From positions 1 through 5,465 of the forward strand of contig JAFAJR010000388.1 in the NCBI GenBank assembly GCA_019236085.1: a stretch of DNA of 5,465 nt, read 5' to 3'. The notes under the pieces are model-generated. The model saw only the letters and a program-made list of their open reading frames with translations, ran no database searches and was not told where the DNA came from. The translations under genes and the position numbers were made by a program. The DNA comes from Candidatus Dormiibacterota bacterium (GTDB taxonomy: Bacteria > Chloroflexota > Dormibacteria > Aeolococcales > Aeolococcaceae). This document shows, one piece after another, positions 1 through 5,465 of the stretch; the first letter of the stretch is position 1; every line of letters begins with the position of its first letter.

Positions 1-2267
1 GCGGCGCGCGGCAGCTCGATCATGGTTCCCACGAGGTAGGCGACCTCGACGCCGGCATGCTCCTGCACTTCGGCGGCAACCCGATCGATGTGCTCGCGGG
101 TGCGGCGCAACTCGGTGGCGGTTCCCACCAGCGGCACCATGATCTCCGGCTTCACATCCACGCCGTCGCGCTGCAACGCAACCGCGGCCTCCATGATGGC
201 CCGCACCTGCATTTCGATGATCTCGGGGAACAGCAGGCCGAGACGGCATCCACGCAAGCCCAGCATCGGGTTCTGCTCGTGAAGGTCACGCACCGCCTCG
301 AGCAGCTGCGCCCGTTCGCGCCATTCCGCCTCGGGACGCCCCTCGGCTTGATCACGCGTCACCTCTACCAGCAATTCTTCCAAGGATGGCAAGAACTCGT
401 GGAGGGGCGGGTCGATGAGGCGGACGATGACCGGGAGCCCGTGCATGGCCCGGAGGATGCCGGTGAAGTCCTCGCGCTGGAACGGCAGCAGGCGCTGCAA
501 CTCTTCGCGGCGCTGTTCGGCGTTCGCCGCAAGGATCATGCGCTGCACCACGGGCAGGCGTTCCTGCTCCATGAACATGTGCTCCGTGCGGCACAGGCCG
601 ATACCCTGGGCGCCGAAGCCACGCGCGCGCTCCGCGTCGCGGGGGTAGTCGCCGTTGGCCCAGACCTGCAGGCGGCGGATGCCGTCCGCCCACTGCAGCA
701 GCTGCTCGAGGTCGCCGGAGACTTCCGCCTCGATCATCGGGACGGCGCCCAGGATCACGTTCCCCGTCGACCCGTCGATCGTGAACTCCTCGCCCTCGGC
801 GATGCTGACGTCCCCGGCGGTGAAGCGCCGGCGTTCGAGGTCCACGCGAACCGACTCAGCACCGGCGACGCAGGGTTTGCCCATGCCGCGAGCAACCACC
901 GCGGCGTGCGACGTCTTGCCCCCGCGGGAGGTGAGCACGCCCTGGGCGGCGATCATCCCGTGCACGTCGTCGGGGTTCGTTTCGATGCGGACGAGGATGA
1001 CCTTTTCTCCGGACCTGGCCATCTCCTCCGCCCGGTCGGCGTCGAACACCGCCTTGCCATAGGCGGCGCCGGGCGACGCGGCGAGACCGGTCGCGATGAC
1101 GGTTACCTTCGCAGCAGGGTCGATGCGGCGGTGCAGCAGTTGGTCCACCTGAGACGGCTCCACGCGCTGGACCGCCTCCTCACGCGTGATGAGCTCCTCG
1201 CCCACCATGTCGACGGCGATCTTCACCGCCGCCTCCGCGGTGCGCTTCCCGCTGCGCGTCTGCAGCATGAACAGATGGCCGCGCTCGATGGTGAACTCCA
1301 TGTCCTGGACGTCGCGGTAGTGCTGCTCCAGGCGCCGCGCGATCTGCTCGAACTCCGTGTATGCGGCGGGCAGCTCCGTCGCCATCGCCGAGATCGGCTT
1401 GGGGGTGCGGATGCCGGCGACCACGTCTTCTCCCTGCGCATTGGTGAGGTACTCACCGAAGAGCACCTTTTCGCCGGTGGAGGGGTCGCGAGTGAAGGCG
1501 ACGCCCGTGCCGGAGTCGTCGCCCATGTTGCCGAACACCATCGACTGCACGTTGACGGCGGTGCCCAGGTCGTGCGGGATGCGGTTGAAGTTGCGGTAGT
1601 CGATGGCGCGCTTGTTGTTCCACGACGAGAACACTGCGCCGATCGCGGCACGCAGCTGTTCGACAGGATCCTCGGGAAAGTCGCGATTGGCATGCGAGCC
1701 CACGATGTCGCGATAGCGGGCGATGACGATGTCCAACCCCTCCGGAGACAGATCGGCGTCGCTGGCGGCACCCTGTTCCTTCTTCACACCGTCCAGGGCG
1801 TGCTCGAACAGGTCTCCGTCGACGCCGAGCACGATCTTGCTGAAGAGCTGGATGAAACGGCGGAACGCATCCAGCGCGAACCTGCGGTCACTTGTGAGCC
1901 GTGCGAGTCCTTCAAGGGTGGTCTGGTTGAGACCGAGGTTCAGGACCGTGTCCATCATCCCGGGCATGGAGAACTTGGCGCCGCTGCGCACGCTCACAAG
2001 CAGCGGATTCGCCGCGTCGCCGAAGGTCTTGCCGGTCTGTGTCTGGACATGCCGCAGCGCGTCCTGGACCTGGTCCCACATGCCGTCGGGAAACTGCTCG
2101 CCACGTTCGTAGTACGCGTTGCACGCTTCGGTTGTGATTGTGAACCCGGGCGGCACCGGCAGGCCGGCCCGCGTCATCTCGGCCACACCGGCGCCCTTGC
2201 CCCCGAGCAGGTCGCGCATGGCGGCGCCACCCTCTTCGAACAAGTAGACCCATTTGTGCCCCGCCAT
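1..2267 (-). CDS. ppdK: Pyruvate, phosphate dikinase, 3' end cut off by the window edge
   Basis: This cytoplasmic enzyme interconverts pyruvate + ATP + Pi and PEP + AMP + PPi, feeding gluconeogenesis or PPi-linked glycolysis. The frame is open from ATG 2267 to base 1 and gives 755 residues, against about 870-900 for the family. The N-terminus reads KWVYLFEEG then LLGGKGAGVAEM, and the ATP-grasp part carries SVRSGAKFSMPGMMDT, with Arg94 in the nucleotide-site position. The swivelling domain has GGKTSHAAVVARGMGKPCV with the phosphorylated His at 454. The Thr two residues before it is the site used by the PPDK regulatory protein in plants. The C-terminal barrel shows GIGLCRTEHMF (Arg560) and VRLIDPPLHEF (Arg616), then stops in GTMIELPRA. 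The catalytic Cys of the last ~120 residues lies outside the window, so activity cannot be judged. Arg94, His454, Arg560 and Arg616 sit within two residues of their Clostridium symbiosum equivalents, which supports this ATG. An in-frame GTG at 2276 is the alternative. No Shine-Dalgarno is visible. The gene starts 35 nt after the phosphoesterase stop. Confidence 0.97.
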   Translation of the reverse strand, partial: MAGHKWVYLFEEGGAAMRDLLGGKGAGVAEMTRAGLPVPPGFTITTEACNAYYERGEQFPDGMWDQVQDALRHVQTQTGKTFGDAANPLLVSVRSGAKFSMPGMMDTVLNLGLNQTTLEGLARLTSDRRFALDAFRRFIQLFSKIVLGVDGDLFEHALDGVKKEQGAASDADLSPEGLDIVIARYRDIVGSHANRDFPEDPVEQLRAAIGAVFSSWNNKRAIDYRNFNRIPHDLGTAVNVQSMVFGNMGDDSGTGVAFTRDPSTGEKVLFGEYLTNAQGEDVVAGIRTPKPISAMATELPAAYTEFEQIARRLEQHYRDVQDMEFTIERGHLFMLQTRSGKRTAEAAVKIAVDMVGEELITREEAVQRVEPSQVDQLLHRRIDPAAKVTVIATGLAASPGAAYGKAVFDADRAEEMARSGEKVILVRIETNPDDVHGMIAAQGVLTSRGGKTSHAAVVARGMGKPCVAGAESVRVDLERRRFTAGDVSIAEGEEFTIDGSTGNVILGAVPMIEAEVSGDLEQLLQWADGIRRLQVWANGDYPRDAERARGFGAQGIGLCRTEHMFMEQERLPVVQRMILAANAEQRREELQRLLPFQREDFTGILRAMHGLPVIVRLIDPPLHEFLPSLEELLVEVTRDQAEGRPEAEWRERAQLLEAVRDLHEQNPMLGLRGCRLGLLFPEIIEMQVRAIMEAAVALQRDGVDVKPEIMVPLVGTATELRRTREHIDRVAAEVQEHAGVEVAYLVGTMIELPRA

Positions 2268-2302
2268 GCGGCCCACAGTACCATCCGGCCCGGCGAGCGC
2301 GG

Positions 2303-3235
2303 TCAGCGAAAGCGCGGCACCGTCAGCCACGTCCACGCGGGTGGCGGCGGCGGTGTGGTCAGACCCAGCAGGTCGCCGCTGCAGGTGCACGCAGCGTCGC
2401 CGAGGTACGGCAGACCGTACAGCGTTTCGATGGTGCGCAGCGTGCCGCCGTGGTCAACACGCGTTGTGATGACGCGATGCTGCACGACGTCGTGCGCGAT
2501 GACAATCGTCGCGATATGGCCACCGTGGGCGCCGCTGCAGCAGCCCGAGCTCTCGACGCCCTCGTCCCAGGTGATGATGACCACGCCGTGGTCTGCGAAC
2601 CACGACGAACGCAGCACCACGGGCAGCTGCGCACCGAGCCATGCATCCATCGTCGCCGTGGAACAGTCGTGGCCGTCATCGCAGAGGTTCGGCGTGATCC
2701 AGAGAAAGGGCGGCGCGGTGCCGTCACCGAGGTCGGTCGACAGCTGCGCATATGGGACGACGTTGTCGCACTGTGCGGGGTTGTCGAGGATCTGCGCGAA
2801 GTACATGAAGGGGTCGTGCTTCTTGGCATAGCCGTTTCCCGACACGCCGTGGTAGCAGGCTGACGGCACACCCTCCATGTATGCCCGCCACCCTATTCCG
2901 GCGGCGCTGAGCTGGCCCGCCAGCGTGGGCGCGCTGAAGACGTAGCCGGTGCCGTCATCACTCACACCCTGCGTGGAGCCGGAGATGAGCTCGAGATAGT
3001 TGGGCAGGCTGGGATGCGACTGGCCGTACGCGTTCTGCGCCAGGCCATATGTATTGGCCAGAGACGTCAGATACGGGGCCTGGGCCGAGCCCAGCACCTC
3101 GCCGGCGCTGCGGTTCTCTTCGACGATGACCAGCACATGCGCCGGCGTGCTTGATGCGCCGGCCGGCAGCGGCGCGAGCCGTGCCCCGCTCAGTGCCAGC
3201 GCTGCGAGGGTGGCTGCAGCGGCGGTGCGCACCAC
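2303..3235 (-). CDS. Exported phosphoesterase (AcpA / phospholipase C-like, PF04185 type)
   Basis: The 310-residue product is probably secreted and hydrolyses phosphomonoesters or phosphodiesters. The exact substrate cannot be read from the sequence. A signal peptide is clear: Arg3, a hydrophobic Ala/Leu stretch at about 5-16, and an AGA|S cleavage site near 27/28. Family blocks follow in order: VLVIVEENRS (34-43, Glu40-Asn41 as likely metal ligands), SHPSLPNYLELISGS (73-87), DDGHDCSTATMDAWL (186-200), VVIITWDEG (218-226, Asp224-Glu225 as further metal ligands), and DHGGTLRTIETLYGLPYLGDA split around 261-281 with His262. Eight cysteines (127, 156, 185, 191, 232, 233, 283, 285) suit disulfides outside the cytoplasm. 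The tail is a short Pro-rich stretch with no membrane anchor. The start is one of two adjacent GTGs (3235 or 3232) behind a weak GGTGGT. It begins 19 nt after the regulator stop and so is probably co-transcribed. Family assignment is firm. Phosphatase versus lipase is open. Confidence 0.88.
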   Translation of the reverse strand: MVRTAAAATLAALALSGARLAPLPAGASSTPAHVLVIVEENRSAGEVLGSAQAPYLTSLANTYGLAQNAYGQSHPSLPNYLELISGSTQGVSDDGTGYVFSAPTLAGQLSAAGIGWRAYMEGVPSACYHGVSGNGYAKKHDPFMYFAQILDNPAQCDNVVPYAQLSTDLGDGTAPPFLWITPNLCDDGHDCSTATMDAWLGAQLPVVLRSSWFADHGVVIITWDEGVESSGCCSGAHGGHIATIVIAHDVVQHRVITTRVDHGGTLRTIETLYGLPYLGDAACTCSGDLLGLTTPPPPPAWTWLTVPRFR

Positions 3236-3254
3236 ACCACCGTAGCGCGGCCGC

Positions 3255-3947
3255 TCAGGCGGGGTGCAGCCGGCTGTTCTCGATCTCAGCTGACGCGGTG
3301 AGCAGCCGGTCGCGATCGAGGATCTCGATCACACCGGGCCCGGTGGCGATGGCACCCGCTTCACGGAAGCGGCGCAGCATCCGGGTCACCACCTCTCGAG
3401 CCGTGCCGGTCGTGTCGGCCAGGCGCTGGTGCGTCAGCTGCGCCACCAGCCTGCCGTCAGCGCAGGGCGCAGCAGCCTCGAGCAGGTGCCCCGCGACGCG
3501 AGCCGCCATGGTGTGGGACCCCGCCGCCACCACCATCTGGATCGCGTCCGACGCGATGGCTGCCACCTCGTCCATCACTGCCCGCAGGAAGTCCGGCTCG
3601 GCGTCGAGCAGCGCGCGCAACCGCTCGGGGGTCACCGCGACGTAGGTGGTGGGAACCACCGCCTCAGCGCCCCATTCGCGCCATCCACCCAGATGCGCGA
3701 GCAGGCCGACCAGCTCACCGCGCCGGTAGTAACGGAGCGTCGTCTGCCGCCCCTCGGAGATCACCAGGTAGAGCCTGGCGCTGCCGTCGATGATGGCCGC
3801 CGCGGTGCTGTCGGTCCCAGGGCCGGCAACCGGTTCGCCGGGCAGAGCGCTCCGCCGTTCACCACCGGCGATCAGCGAGTGCCATAGGTCGGGTCCCACA
3901 CGGTCCGCCAACGAGACCACCGGCGGCGCGCTTTCGAGCAAGGTCAC
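3255..3947 (-). CDS. Crp/Fnr-family transcriptional regulator
   Basis: From GTG 3947 the product is 230 residues, the usual Crp/Fnr size. An N-terminal cyclic-nucleotide-type beta-roll (about 20-110) contains DLWHSLIAGGERR, DGSARLYLVISEGRQTTLRYYRRGELVGLL, and a dimerisation helix (about 115-160). A C-terminal winged helix-turn-helix (about 168-212) reads LTHQRLADTTGTAREVVTRML. Its recognition helix has Arg184, Glu185 and Arg189, matching the three DNA-contacting residues of E. coli Crp. In the phosphate-binding cassette the usual R-(S/T)-A is replaced by Arg90-Glu91-Trp92, so ordinary cAMP binding is doubtful. Only one Cys (162) is present, so it is not an iron-sulfur Fnr. The start is uncertain. 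The frame stays open to ATG 4055, which would overlap the synthetase gene by 26 nt. ATG 3986 and TTG 3941 (with GGAG 5 nt before it) are other options. I prefer 3947 or 3941 because a -10-like element and a palindrome lie just upstream and the extra residues add no domain. Confidence 0.9.
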   Translation of the reverse strand: MTLLESAPPVVSLADRVGPDLWHSLIAGGERRSALPGEPVAGPGTDSTAAAIIDGSARLYLVISEGRQTTLRYYRRGELVGLLAHLGGWREWGAEAVVPTTYVAVTPERLRALLDAEPDFLRAVMDEVAAIASDAIQMVVAAGSHTMAARVAGHLLEAAAPCADGRLVAQLTHQRLADTTGTAREVVTRMLRRFREAGAIATGPGVIEILDRDRLLTASAEIENSRLHPA

Positions 3948-3956
3948 TCCACGATC

Positions 3957-3962
3957 ATTGTA
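3957..3962 (-). promoter_or_regulatory. Candidate -10 element for the regulator gene
   Basis: The minus strand reads TACAAT here, one base from the TATAAT consensus. It is followed by GATCG and then the GTG start 9 nt after the box. The sequence at 17 bp spacing upstream (TGGCGC) is a poor -35, so the promoter may depend on an activator or on the -10 alone. It lies in the roughly 80-nt gap after the synthetase stop, so the regulator, phosphoesterase and ppdK could be transcribed from here independently. Confidence 0.45.
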
Positions 3963-3973
3963 CCGGCCGGTAC
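3960..3973. promoter_or_regulatory. Perfect 14-bp palindrome overlapping the -10 box, possible operator
   Basis: GTACCGGCCGGTAC is fully self-complementary over 14 bp and shares its last three bases with the TACAAT box. This position suits a repressor or autoregulatory site. It does not match the TGTGA-N6-TCACA pattern expected from the regulator's Crp-like recognition helix, so the binding protein is unknown. It lacks a spacer loop and a following T-run, so it is not a convincing terminator. Confidence 0.4.
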
Positions 3974-3987
3974 CCGTTGGCGCCATC

Positions 3988-4010
3988 GCAGTTCGCTGTT
4001 CGTGCAGTTC
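3988..4010 (-). repeat. Three near-identical heptamers GAAC(T/A)GC upstream of the regulator promoter
   Basis: On the minus strand GAACTGC (4010-4004), GAACAGC (4001-3995) and GAACTGC (3994-3988) follow each other with gaps of 2 and 0 bases. A degenerate fourth copy, TTACTGC, lies at 4020-4014. If transcription starts near 3950, the array sits at about -38 to -60, where an activator would bind. It falls between the synthetase stop and the preferred regulator start, though it would be coding if the regulator began at 4055. Confidence 0.4.
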
Positions 4011-4029
4011 TTGGCAGTAACTTGCGGAG

Positions 4030-5409
4030 TCAGCTCGAGCCCGTGGCCCTGGCAACAGCGCGGCGGCGCGACGCGTCGAGCTGATCCTTCAGCGCCGGCG
4101 TGAGATTCGCGAGAGGGACGCGTACCTGCTCCATGGAGTCGCGTTCCCGGATGGTGACGGCATCGTCCTGCAAGGTGTCGAAGTCCACAGTGACCGCCAA
4201 CGGGGTGCCGATCTCGTCCTGGCGTCGGTAGCGGCGCCCGATGGACTGGGTCTCGTCGTACTCCGTGGCGAACACCGCGCGCAGCTCATGGTCGATGCGG
4301 TGCGCGGGCTCGGTGAGCTCGGCCCGCTTGGAGAGGGGCAGCACCGCCACCTGCACCGGCGCGACATCCGGATGCAGACGCAGCACCACCCTCGTCTCGC
4401 CGCGCACGGCCTCCTCGTCGTACGCATCCACCAACAAGGTGATGAAGATCCGCTCCAGCCCCACCGCCGGCTCGATCACGAACGGCGTGAAACGCTCGTT
4501 GGTCTGCGCATCGAAGAACGAGAGGTCGCGGCCGCTGTGCTCAGCGTGGGTGCGCAGGTCGTAGTCGGTGCGGTCAGCGATGCCCTCGAGCTCTCCCCAG
4601 CCGAACGGATAGCTGTACTCGATGTCGCTGGTGGCGGTGCTGTAGTGGGAGAGCTCGTGCTTCTCGTGGGCACGCAAGCGGAGATTGCCGGCACGCACGC
4701 CCATCTCCTCCGTGTGCCAGCGCCACCGCTCCTGGCACCAATAGTCGTGCAGCTCGCGATCGGAGCCGGGCTTGCAGAAGTACTCCATCTCCATGAGCTC
4801 GAACTCGCGCAGCCGGAAGATGAAGTTGCCGGGCGAGATCTCATTGCGGAACGCCTTGCCCTGTTGGGCAATGCCGAAGGGCAGGCGGCGGCGCGTCGAG
4901 TTCACAACATTGGCGAAGTTGACGAACATGCCCTGGGCAGTCTCAGGACGCAGCCAGATCTGCGCGGCAGAGTCCTCCACCGGACCGATGAAGGTCTTGA
5001 ACATGAGGTTGAACTGCCGCGCGGCAGTGAGCGGACCGCCACACTCGGGACAACCGGGTGCGTCCGGTGCCTTGCCGCGCGCCGTCCGCTCAGCAGCGAG
5101 GTGGTCCTCTCGCCAGCGTTTGCGACACGCACCGGTGCAGTCGACGAGCGGATCGGTGAAGCTCTGCACATGGCCGCTCGCCGCCCAGACCTCCGGGTTC
5201 ATGAGCACAGACGTTTCGATACCGTCGACGTCGTCGCGCAGCTCCACCATGCTGCGCCACCACCGGTTGCGGATGTTGCGCCGCAGACGCACGCCGAGCG
5301 GGCCAAAATCGTACACGGCGTTGAGGCCGCCGTAGATTTCGCTGGATGGATAGACGAAGCCGCGCTGCTTGCACAGCGACACGATCCGTTCGACGAGATC
5401 CTCAGCCAT
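4030..5409 (-). CDS. glyS: Glycine--tRNA ligase, single-chain alpha2 class II type
   Basis: This enzyme charges tRNA-Gly with glycine in the cytoplasm. The 459-residue length fits the compact bacterial alpha2 form (also called glyQS), not the two-gene alpha2beta2 form. The N-terminus carries IVSLCKQRGFVYPSSEIYGG and YDFGPLGVRLRRNI. A four-Cys zinc-type insert follows (CTGAC at 91-95 and CPEC at 120-123), then FNLMFKTFIGPVED and LRPETAQGMFVNF (153-165). Class II motif 2 is FRNEISPGNFIFRLREFEL (188-206), with Glu190 and Arg199. Motif 3 is GLERIFITLL (317-326) with Arg320. The anticodon-binding domain fills about 345-440, including VQVAVLPLSK and YDETQSIGRRYRRQDEIGTPLAVTVDFD. No key residue appears to be missing. 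ATG 5409 is the natural start: family homology begins within ten residues, and a TAGACT hexamer lies 10 nt upstream. There is no Shine-Dalgarno. It is the first gene of the visible series. Confidence 0.97.
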   Translation of the reverse strand: MAEDLVERIVSLCKQRGFVYPSSEIYGGLNAVYDFGPLGVRLRRNIRNRWWRSMVELRDDVDGIETSVLMNPEVWAASGHVQSFTDPLVDCTGACRKRWREDHLAAERTARGKAPDAPGCPECGGPLTAARQFNLMFKTFIGPVEDSAAQIWLRPETAQGMFVNFANVVNSTRRRLPFGIAQQGKAFRNEISPGNFIFRLREFELMEMEYFCKPGSDRELHDYWCQERWRWHTEEMGVRAGNLRLRAHEKHELSHYSTATSDIEYSYPFGWGELEGIADRTDYDLRTHAEHSGRDLSFFDAQTNERFTPFVIEPAVGLERIFITLLVDAYDEEAVRGETRVVLRLHPDVAPVQVAVLPLSKRAELTEPAHRIDHELRAVFATEYDETQSIGRRYRRQDEIGTPLAVTVDFDTLQDDAVTIRERDSMEQVRVPLANLTPALKDQLDASRRRAVARATGSS

Positions 5410-5425
5410 CGGGGCGATCAGTCTA
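5410..5425 (-). promoter_or_regulatory. Candidate -10 element and very short leader of glyS
   Basis: On the minus strand TAGACT (5425-5420) fits the TAnnnT pattern of a sigma-70 class -10 box. It is followed by GATCG, and the ATG starts 10 nt after the hexamer. A transcript starting 6-8 nt after the box would have only a few bases of leader, in keeping with the absence of a Shine-Dalgarno. No TTGACA-like -35 is seen at 16-18 bp spacing (ACCTCC lies at 17 bp). The remaining bases to 5465 show no gene I can support. Confidence 0.4.
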
Positions 5426-5465
5426 ACGGTGCAGCGACAGGCGGAGGTGGTGCGGCTCTAGCGAC

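Noticed and set aside
1..20. ppdK as a truncated pseudogene
   Set aside because: The frame is intact up to the last base and stops in the middle of a conserved motif, so the missing end is due to the window boundary.
57..2831. A 924-codon open frame on the plus strand, longer than any real gene in the window
   Set aside because: It lies codon-on-codon opposite ppdK and runs on opposite the phosphoesterase gene. In G+C-rich genes the codons TTA, CTA and TCA are rare, so the opposite strand has few stops. Its product is His/Arg/Leu-rich, shows no domain I recognise and would be antisense to two well-supported genes.
3960..3973. The palindrome as a rho-independent terminator after glyS
   Set aside because: It has no loop-sized centre and no following T-run on the minus strand, and it overlaps a -10-like box.
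3951..4055. Regulator start at ATG 4055, or ATG 3986
   Set aside because: The extra 36 residues (from 4055) add no recognisable domain, would overlap the synthetase gene, and run through the palindrome and the -10-like box. ATG 3986 has no ribosome binding site. Neither can be fully excluded.
4241..5335. Plus-strand and alternate-frame open frames across the synthetase gene
   Set aside because: They are Arg/Ser-rich out-of-frame translations of a fully supported class II synthetase with all its motifs in one uninterrupted frame.
5426..5465. A divergent gene starting on the plus strand after GGAGG near 5443
   Set aside because: The GTG that follows meets a TAG after two codons, and too little sequence remains to support any gene.

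Overview
The window is G+C-rich (about two thirds by eye). It holds four genes, all on the minus strand and read from right to left: glycyl-tRNA synthetase, a Crp/Fnr-family regulator, an exported phosphoesterase of the AcpA/phospholipase C type, and pyruvate phosphate dikinase (PPDK). The PPDK gene runs off the left edge of the window. I see no RNA genes, mobile elements, CRISPR arrays or phage genes. The host is most likely an actinomycete or a related G+C-rich terrabacterial lineage such as Dormibacterota or Chloroflexota. This rests on base composition, the single-chain alpha2 glycyl-tRNA synthetase, the GGKTSHAAVVARGMGK form of the PPDK phosphohistidine motif, GTG starts and the lack of Shine-Dalgarno sequences. 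The phylum is an inference and should be held loosely.

Layout from the 5' end of the transcripts. Positions 5410-5465 form the short leader region of the synthetase gene, with a TAGACT hexamer about 10 nt before its ATG. The synthetase spans 5409-4030. About 80 nt then separate it from the regulator. That gap carries three near-identical heptamers, a perfect 14-bp palindrome, and a TACAAT hexamer close to a GTG start at 3947. The regulator ends at 3255. After 19 nt the phosphoesterase starts with GTG at 3235 and ends at 2303. After 35 nt PPDK starts at 2267 and is still open at base 1, with 755 of roughly 870-900 residues present.

The three downstream genes are packed tightly and show no terminator between them, so they probably share a transcript starting in the 3948-4029 gap, possibly topped up by read-through from the synthetase gene. 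PPDK interconverts pyruvate, ATP and Pi with PEP, AMP and PPi. The exported phosphoesterase could release phosphate or a phosphorylated alcohol outside the membrane. The regulator keeps the DNA-reading residues of Crp but has lost part of the usual cAMP phosphate-binding pair. A locally controlled carbon/phosphate unit behind a housekeeping gene is a reasonable hypothesis, but nothing in the sequence proves it. I found no wholly new system. The most unusual parts are the regulator's control region, the regulator's altered ligand pocket, and the cysteine-rich exported enzyme between the regulator and PPDK.
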